From Lactifluus volemus (taxonomy: Eukaryota > Basidiomycota > Agaricomycetes > Russulales > Russulaceae): DNA of 38,725 bases. Position 1 is the first letter of the stretch. Every line of letters starts with the position of its first letter. The stretch lies in assembly GCA_022376515.1 (NCBI GenBank), contig WTXI01000328.1, positions 1 through 38,725 on the forward strand, in the 5' to 3' direction. This document shows, piece after piece, positions 31,222 to 38,725 of the stretch. The translations under genes were made by a program, and so were the position numbers. The notes under the pieces are model-generated. The model searched no databases, was not told the DNA's origin, and worked only from the letters and a program-made list of their open reading frames with translations.

Positions 31222-33054
31222 ATGCCACCTAAGAAAGCTCCCACTCAAGAGAAGAAAGTTCTCCTCGGTCGTCCCAGCAATAACCTTAAAATCGGTATCG
31301 TCGGTGCGTCTCACTCTTTTTTTTTTTTGGTTCGTCTAACATTCTCCCTATCCTCCAGGTCTTCCAAATGTTGGAAAATCCTCCTTCTTCAACGCACTAT
31401 CCCAGACTGGTAGGCCCCTTCTGTTCTGCTGCGGTTTCACCTCATCTCGCTCTCTCAGATCTCGGGAAATCTGCCAACTTTCCTTACGCGACGATTGATC
31501 CAGAGGCAAGTCGTCTTTTCACGTCATTATTTCGTTCAATATCCAACGACCATACGATAGGAAGCTCGGGTACCCGTCCCAGATCCACGGTTCGGTTGGT
31601 TATGCGAGCTCTACAAACCCGTTTCCCGCGTCCCTGCCCACTTGACATGTATTGATATTGCCGGCCTCACCGCTGTGAGCAGTCTCCTTGTTCAAAATCG
31701 CCGCAACAGGCGACCTCACATCGTCTAGGGCGCCTCAACCGGTGCTGGGCTTGGAAACGCGTTCCTCTCTCACGTACGGGCCGTCGATGGCATCTTTCAA
31801 GTCGTACGCGCCTTTGACGACGCGGAGGTAATTCATGTCGAGGGTGACGTCGATCCCTTGCGCGACATGGAAATCATTCAAAACGAGCTGCGCCTTAAAG
31901 ACATTGAATGGGTGCAGAAGCAATTAGAAAGCCTCAAGAAGACTGGTCGGAGTCTCGGGAGCACCTCACTTGCGGACAAAGCCAGGAAGGAAGAAATCGT
32001 GAGTGCAGTATCGCTTCAATCGCGCGCATAGTATGACACATTCTACTCAGGCAACAGTCGAAAAGGTACTCAAGTGTCTCAACGAGGATAAGAAAGATGT
32101 CCGGAAAGGCGATTGGAACAATAAGGAGGCAAGTCTTTTCATTTTCCCTCTTAGCCCGCACATTCATTGCCCGTGACGACAAAGAGCGCCAAGCTCGAAT
32201 CAAACCCAGCTCATCGAGGCGGGAGTAACGCCCCAATATGCCCTTGAGATAACATTTCTTCTGAACATGATCCGACCTATCTATCTCTCAATTTCCCTGA
32301 ATGCTGACAGCGTCGCCACCACATTTAGATCGACGTCGTGAATGGGCTTTCCCTTCTCACGGCCAAACCTGTTACATATCTTGTCAATCTCTCCGAGAAG
32401 GATTATATCCGTAAAAAGAATAAATGGTCTATCCGATCGTTACGCATGTACGCACCATCCTAACTCAAACCCCTTCAGGCTACCCCGGATCAAGGCTTGG
32501 ATCGACACCAACAACCCAGGTGACCCGCTCATTCCTTTTTCTGTTGCCCTCGAGGAGCGACTCGCACCTTTATCCGCTGAAGAAAAGGCCGAAGAGGAAA
32601 AGAGTCTCGGTGCGACCAGCGCTCTGGGCAAAATTACGCAGGCCGGATACACATCTCTAGATGTAAGTCCTCAGTGCTTTTGATATAGTATTCCATACTT
32701 CCTGACACGATCAAATAATAATCCAGCTGATTCGGTATTTCACCTGCGGACCCGATGAAGTGCGCGCTTGGACCATCCGCAAGGGAACAAAGGCGCCACA
32801 GGCGGCCGGCGTCATCCACTCTGATTTCGAGAACAAGTTCATCTGCGGCGAGATTATGAGCTACACGGATTTGCACGAGCATGGGAGCGAAGCGGCTGTC
32901 AAGGCCGCCGGTAAGCTCAGGCAACAAGGCAAACCATACGAAAGTAGGTTGCTGGTTCTCTTTTCCTCTTCCCCTTTTGTATTAGGACATAATTTATACC
33001 AATCTTGCTTTAGTGGTCGACGGAGATATCGCCTATTGGAAGGCCGGTGGTTGA
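31222..33054 (+). CDS. OLA1: Obg-like ATPase 1 (YchF/OLA1 family, 393 aa)
   Basis: Ten exons (31222-31303, 31359-31409, 31459-31505, 31561-31674, 31729-31998, 32051-32128, 32329-32426, 32479-32662, 32727-32943, 33014-33054) give 393 residues, the usual length of the family. G1 is GLPNVGKSS, the switch region contains [11 protein letters not shown]3 is DIAGL, and the G4 position is NLSE rather than NKxD, the hallmark of the ATP-preferring YchF/OLA1 proteins. The coiled-coil insert (..[19 protein letters not shown]..) and the C-terminal TGS domain ([20 protein letters not shown] ... [10 protein letters not shown]) are complete. It is a cytosolic translation- and stress-linked ATPase. Introns after 31505 and after 32128 have GC instead of GT donors; the protein is only continuous if they are used. 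Confidence 0.96.
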
Positions 33055-35506
33055 AGTGTTGCCGATCGAAGAATTGAAAGAAGTATTTCTACAAATCGAG
33101 GAAATGTATGCCTCCGGAGTGGGACCTAGTTTTTTTAAGCTGCGGTCCGTCACACTGATGCCTATAGAAGCACCCTCCCAACCTCACGTGTGATGATGTT
33201 CAATTGTATGCGTTGAGGGCAGACCCCTGAGACAGACCCGTCTCCTCACGCTGACAGGCCCTCAGAGGCCAAACCCTTTTCAATCGTCCTCTGGGCTCTG
33301 TGCTTCTGATGAGTCACCCCGCCCGATTACGCGGCTTAACCTCCCTGCCTTCTTCTAATCGTGAAGTGTTGGGTGATCCAAAGCCCTGTGAGGGGGGGAG
33401 GAAAGATGACCTCATCGTCTCTGTATCTTTTTCTCGTTGCACACCCCCTTGTTCACGCGTTCACGCCCGAACTTTTTCCTTTTTCTTTTTTTTTTTTTGA
33501 AACGGCGGCCAAGTCAGCTCGACATGAAAATGCGCTCTGTATTCGAGAGACGGCACCTCTCTCAGCCCTCTGGTTAGGGACCCTGGCCCAGGGGTCGGCG
33601 CAAAAACATTCATAAAGAACGAGGGCAGGGGGAGAAGCATCAGGCTACGACGCAGTCAATCGACGACACACCACCCAATAGTCTTCACTGCAGCCCTGTA
33701 TGTTGAGTTGTGAAGTCAAAGTGGGTGGGGTCTAGTATGGGGAGAGCGTGTATACCACCAATACATGTGTCTGAGACTGCAACGGAGGCGCAGATCATTC
33801 TGATTCCCCTGAATCAGGTCACCTCCTTCAATACTAGTACTTCTCAATTTCTTCAGTTCTCGCACAGATATGCATTGGTCACACGATGGCGCAACGTTTT
33901 TCAGAGCGACATTTCCGTCACAAGGAATGAGGTGGCATCAATTGAGGTTGCACGTCCGATTACGACTCTTAACGTTCTCGGGGCTTCAAATAGCAAACAA
34001 ATTACGCACATATCATTCATTGACAAGACTGCACGTAGCGTAACAAGTCGTATCGAGCTAAGCTACAGTTACAACATGCACGCAAGGGGGGCCTGGGGTA
34101 CTTGATTTGAAAAATTTGCTCAATGAGCAAATACCAACTTGCCATGGTTGCCCAGAGGGGTTCTGAGGCAGACATCGCTCAGACGGATAACACCTCGCGA
34201 AATCTGTTGGGATAATGGGATATAATTGAATACATCCCCGACACCATCTGCCACGCGTTTTCCCAACCAGACGCGCTCGGATTCCCGTGCGACGAGGTTC
34301 CACAACGCGTCTCCCGGAAGAGTGGCGGCAGTGCAGTGCCCAAATACCAAGCGCAACTGGAGACCAGAGCTCTCAGGTACATCCGACGGATAACGGGAGG
34401 TGAAATGCATCTAGACTCGGATGAGGGATATAACCGTAAAAACGGATGGGGATCCCAGCACTATATACCCATCTCGGAAGAGTGGTCCGGTGGGGATTGA
34501 AAAGGGAGATAATGAATTTGGGGCATAATCGACGTGGGCCTTGCTTGAAAAGGGGGATTTGTCGAGTGAGGATGACCTGGGGTAATTGATTTGAATCAAA
34601 TTCACGCAATTCACGATCTTTTGGCGGCCTCAAATCTCTTCGATTAGGCCTGCCGCGACCCTGAACACGTATCCGGTTGAAACGCTCCGCGGCCGAAACC
34701 GGCCATCAGACAAGCGGTACACCACGTAGGAGATGTAAGTTGGAGGTTGGAGGTTGGAAGGTTAGGGGTTAAATTTTCGTGGCCGCGGAGGCAGACCTCG
34801 CAGCAGCATCGGCAAATCTATTGACAGTGCGGAAATCCAGCTACTTGAAGCCGATGCCGTGATGACCTGGGGTAATTGATTTTGAATGCAGACCATTTCA
34901 ACCTCTCCGCGCTGTGCAAGAGGTAAGGCAAACACTTGAGCGTTGAGTAGGATACGTACTCACACTCGCTCTCTCACCACCCATAGAGCGGTTCACCGAC
35001 AGGTTGAAGGCGATCGTTAGAGATGTCAGTCCGATTGCGCGACAACATTGTCTGGACATGATAATTCAAGAACGAGTCAACACTTTGCTTGAATAACTCA
35101 CCCAGCTATACACCAGCAGATGCATGCAAGACAGGTAGTTATTAGTCATTGCACATCTGCGGGCGTTAGCTTGGAAATGGCGCGTCAGGACCCCATCTAA
35201 ACTAATCGCCCAGGCGGGGGTGGGTTGGCCCATCAAGGACCACCGGAGCTTAAAAGACTGCCAGGTCACATATATATAATCTCCCGCTCTCCCCCGAAGC
35301 GCCGACTGAAAAACATTTTGAGATCCGAAAACCAAATAAAGGTCCCCAGCTTGTCATTCATCTCCGGGCATAACGGACATTAAAGTGACTGCTACTACTG
35401 AGCACTACAACGCAAGGTATAGAAACCCATTTGATGAAAAAAAAAGTCGTCGACTACTGGGATACATGGCCATAAAACCAAAAGCGAAAAATCGTCTCGA
35501 GCAAAG
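33055..35506. other. 2.4 kb gene-poor stretch between OLA1 and the BAR/IMD-like gene
   Basis: No conserved gene recognised. A plus-strand open frame of 131 codons (33710-34105) has no family resemblance. A T-run lies at 33480-33499. Three copies of a short motif (CCTGGGGTAATTGATTTGA and near variants) occur at 34092, 34576 and 34866. A TATATATA stretch lies near 35270. Confidence 0.45.
34092..34890 (+). repeat. Three dispersed copies of an about 20-base motif
   Basis: CCTGGGGTACTTGATTTGA (34092), CCTGGGGTAATTGATTTGA (34576) and CCTGGGGTAATTGATTTTGA (34866) are in the same orientation. The last two also share GATGA directly before the motif. Confidence 0.75.
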
Positions 35507-38201
35507 TCATCGTTTGGGCGTGCCCAGGCTTACAGCGCTACGGTTTGCTTCGCCGAGCGAGCCTAACGCCGCAGAGTTAACGCCCTTCCCACCCATGAGG
35601 CCTAGCTTCTTCGCTTCTGAGGAGAAAGCGTTGCCGACCGGCATGCTCAACCGGCGCATCCATCCACCTTTGGACTTCTCCCGTTCTTGCGGGCGTGGCC
35701 GGTTAGCGAGCGGCTTTTCTTCGTACCGCGCGATAGTACATGCCGGACATTGGCAGTCGGGAAGGTGTACATCCTGGATCGCCCGCTGCACAACGGGACT
35801 CGCAGGGGCAGAGGCGCCGGGTGGTAGCAGACTTGTTGTACTGTACGAATAGCCTGACGTGAGCATAGGCCTGTGGAGTTTCTTCTCCGGCGACACTTGT
35901 GTTTTGTATGGAAGAAGAACGCGGTTTGAGCGTGGGGTGTCGGTCGCGTAGTCGTCCAACGCCCTACTCCGCAGAGTCTCGATATCACGCTGCCGGGCTT
36001 CAAACTCGCGTTCGCGGGCTCGCAACTCCTGTTCCCGTCGCTCAAGGTCTTCAAGCTCGTCGATGCGCTGTCTTCTTCGTGCTAGCTCGTCTGTGGGTGA
36101 TTCGATACGACCAGAGGCGATTGATGGAAATTTCTGTTGCGGATGAGACGAACTCGGCCCCGGATCACGGGAAATTTGTGATAATTCATTCGTAGGTGAC
36201 CTTGTTTGCTGCCACGCTACTTCATTGCTACTTTCAGGCTGGTACTTTGTCGCAATGGTGGCAACGCTGAGTGGAAGGCGAGGAATATCTCGAGGTGGTG
36301 GTGAAGCTGGCCCGGTCTAACAAACGTTTATGGAACAGCACTGACGTTAAAGATAATAACTCACAGCACGGGTGTACTTGTCACGAATCGCAGCAACGAA
36401 GCCACCATTGCTCTTCGAGGTGTCGTTTCTTTCAACGTCAGCCCGTGTGGAATCCAGAGTCTTCACCTTTAACTGTGCAGCTTCCGCAGAACTGTCCACA
36501 CCAAACTCTCGGTTGTCCAGGTAATCTCCTCTCCTAAAAGTGCTGCTGAGTCCAGTGGACGAACTGGAGCGCGACGTAGCGGAGGGAGCTGAATCTAGCT
36601 GTTGGCGCGGCAGAGTTCCGGAGACGGGAAAAAGCTGCGGCTGTGACCGGGGTTCGGCATTAGGGGATGGAGAGGATGACGCGGTCTTGGCCCCAGCGGG
36701 TCCATCTGAATTCGGTTCCAGACGCACCGCGGTCGCAGAGTTCAAGACAGGTATCCCCGGTTGATCTTGGGACAATTCTGACGATAAAGGTCCGTTTGTC
36801 AAGAAAGGAGTTGTTGCGCGTTCCTCTAGGGGAGACTCCGTAACTCTGGACAAGACAACGGGAGAACTTGAACTAGATCCGGGCTTGTCCAAAGATATGC
36901 GAGATTGCATCAGCCCATCACCTTGTGGAGTAAGTGAAGAGCGCTGAACGATTGAGAAGCTGTTCTCCAAGTTGGACGGGGAGTCCCCGGTTATGGGGGG
37001 TATTGGGAAGTGGTTTGGGGGCTCTGGGAAAGCCCCGAGGGATGCCACTGAACGCACACTACCGTCGTCATAAACAGCGGGAGGTGGCTTCAAGGACATA
37101 GCCCTTAAAGAACTCCGATCTGGTGAGGGCCGCGGAGTAGGAGAAGAAAAGCCTAGATATCCAACATCTTGAGCGACAACAATAACTTAGATAGAGTGCC
37201 CCGAGCACCTACCAAGCTCCCTGGCGTTGGTTACAGCATCGTGGGTTGTCTCTTGGGCTGCTTGTGGAGGATCCGGCGTCTGGGCTACGTCCGGTAAATC
37301 CCCAGGAACAGGGCCTGTCCATTCTCCCTCACAAAAAGCCTTCCATTCGACGAGTTGCCCAATGAGCGGAGAGAACCGCCGATACCTTCAACGGTACGCA
37401 GCCATTCCGCTTCTGCAACCCGGGAGAGCGTTGCAGCGACCTGGAACGTAATGGCATTATTCCTCTGGCTGACAAACAGCGCGTGGTTGCTACACGATAT
37501 ATAAGTTATCGGGACAGAAGGAAACGGACTCCGGGCTTACTACTTGGTTTGGGATATCTCAGGGCCCAGGGTATTCAACAAGTTTATGTAACGATTGTGT
37601 TCTTCATTGACGTCGATGGCGCCCCTCTTTGCTTTCTTTTCATACACTTGACCTGAGGAGCCATGGCATTGGAGCGCGGGATAGTGATTTGTAGGAGTGA
37701 GACATACCTGCCTGCTTGATTTTTGCATTTGCACTTGCTATTCGTTCATCGTGAGCCTTTCCTCTTTCTAAAAGGGAATATCGGAGAAACAGACATCAGC
37801 GATGCACAACCTCATATCCCCATTTACAACTGACCGCGAGTTTCTTAAACCATTTCTTACTTCTCCATTGATAACGTCACACTCCTTATCGACAAACTTG
37901 GAAAACCTTGAGTCTACATCGCTAAGTACTTCAAAGACTCCGGCACTACTGGTGAGTGCGTTGCCTGGACCCCAAATTAGGCAGGGTTGCCGAGACGGAA
38001 TGACGACATACCCGGAATTTCTCCCATAGGTTTCACAGTGGCAGCATCTTTCAATGCCTTGGCAAGCTTCTTGTGTAAGGTTACAATGGCGCGGGCGGCT
38101 TCGCTGTAGTCGTCCAGAAGATTGACGATGACTTCAAGAGCTCGGCATGACTTGTGAATGTCGGCGCGTTCGGCAACAACTGGACGGACTGTTATTGCCA
38201 T
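35507..38201 (-). CDS. BAR/IMD-like domain protein, probably frameshifted (about 794 codons if read through)
   Basis: Seven exons (38012-38201, 37835-37964, 37708-37767, 37541-37652, 37213-37489, 36365-37167, 35507-36316). The N-terminal 250 residues are helical and of the IMD/BAR membrane-bending type seen in basidiomycetes: ADIHKSCRALEVIVNLLDDY, ALTSSAGVFEVLSDVDSRF, AHDERIASANAKIKQAG, EEHNRYINLLNTLGPEISQ, VAATLSRVAEAEWLR. The rest is Ser/Pro-rich and disordered, with a charged coiled coil (RRQRIDELEDLERREQELR) and a C-terminal Cys pair (DCQCPAC). It probably acts at the cell cortex (inference). Three single-base deletions are apparent: near 37845-37855, at an A-run (37758-37760) and near 37385-37392. 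Each breaks an otherwise conserved frame. Downstream exons stay open, so this is either a recent pseudogene or sequence error. The start was chosen at MAITVRPVVAERADIHKSC. Confidence 0.65.
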
Positions 38202-38378
38202 AAGTGATGCGTCGTCCCCCTCTTCAGCAGCGTAAACGTGGGTATTAAGTCGTATCAAGTAAAAGAGCGGATGCAACTGGAAGGTCGTCATCTAATTGAG
38301 CAAAGTCTGTTGCGGTGCTACCACGGAAATTGCCGATGACTAGGTACATTGAATAGACATTTACGGTTCCCTTTAATT

Positions 38379-38725
38379 TTACGCATCATCGCCTTGACTA
38401 GCGAGGTCTACAGCGCGGTCGACCTCACGTTCCTGCCTGTAAAAATCCACCTTGATCCCTCTGGTACCCCCGCCAATATTTTTCTCATCATCACGAAGAT
38501 CACTCGTCAAGGTATCGACTTCAACTGTGGGGTATTGTTAGTCAAAACCTATCTGAGTTTTCTTGAATCTCACTTACATTTCGAAGGTCGTTCATGTGAA
38601 TCAGTCTGGGCAGCATCACGGTCTTCCCGAGCAATTGTCTCGAGGGAGGTGTCTGTACCATCAACATCGGAGGCGTGATGCTCGGCGTTGTCGTCGCCAG
38701 TGAAAGCAGCGTTGTCAAAAGCAGG
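38379..38725 (-). CDS. 3' end of an unidentified gene (partial at window edge)
   Basis: Two exons (38578-38725 and 38379-38524) joined by a GT-AG intron of 53 bases read in one frame to a stop at 38379-38381. The C-terminal 95 residues are acidic and hydrophilic (TSLETIAREDRDAAQTDSHE, VDTLTSDLRDDEKN, REVDRAVDLASQGDDA). No domain is recognisable; the gene continues beyond the right edge. It could instead be a 5' exon region of the neighbouring gene, but the stop and the 178-base gap argue for a separate gene on the same strand. Confidence 0.45.

Noticed and set aside
31735..32236. Minus-strand open frames of 62 and 100 codons
   Set aside because: Antisense to OLA1 exons 5-7.
32129..32328. Possible extra exon inside the long OLA1 intron
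   Set aside because: OLA1 proteins continue directly from WNNKE to IDVVNG; the 200 bases add nothing conserved.
1..38725. CRISPR arrays, bacterial operons, insertion sequences or plasmid origins
   Set aside because: The window is intron-rich eukaryotic DNA; no regularly spaced identical repeats or prokaryotic gene signals are present.

Overview
The window comes from a filamentous basidiomycete, most likely a mushroom-forming agaricomycete. Genes are cut by many 40-65 nt GT-AG introns, and the OLA1 ATPase, the BAR/IMD-like protein and the F-box/LRR relics are all of basidiomycete type. All calls were made by reading translations and splice signals by eye; no database search was run.

Right part (26.3-38.7 kb) is an ordinary conserved block. 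On the minus strand lie a full-length Mediator subunit 25 gene (MED25; 8 exons, VWA domain, long linker, ACID-like activator-binding domain, polyQ/Gly-rich tail) and a small secreted, probably GPI-anchored protein. On the plus strand is an intact Obg-like ATPase (OLA1/YchF; 10 exons, two with GC donors). Then come a gene-poor 2.4 kb, a minus-strand BAR/IMD-like cortical protein carrying three apparent 1-base deletions, and the 3' end of an unidentified gene at the edge.

Left part (0.2-23.6 kb) is the unusual part. Seven further genes, all on the minus strand like MED25, carry a MED25-type ACID domain. Three (about 12.6-14.3, 17.7-19.1 and 22.1-23.5 kb) are short VWA-ACID proteins of about 350-400 aa that lack MED25's long linker and polyQ tail. 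Two (about 4.0-5.0 and 10.3-11.6 kb) have ACID but no VWA. Two (about 0.3-1.5 and 2.5-3.5 kb) have a new helical, coiled-coil-like N-terminus in place of VWA. All seven can be read through canonical introns without a stop, and the two introns that split the ACID domain have the same phases as in MED25. Degenerate copies of the MED25 3' end (15.7-16.2 and 20.3-20.9 kb) and two broken F-box genes (16.6-17.3 and 21.0-21.4 kb) are interleaved, forming an approximately 4.5 kb tandem segmental duplication.

How they may work together (inference): in MED25 the VWA domain docks on Mediator and the ACID domain binds transcription activators. A cluster with both VWA-ACID and VWA-less ACID proteins could be a set of alternative activator adaptors and activator sinks, comparable to vertebrate PTOV1. 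Several copies share a TATA-like GATAAAAAG and TGGCAC/GTGCCA motifs upstream of the start, which suggests a shared promoter design. The 5-10.2 kb stretch shows no recognisable gene.
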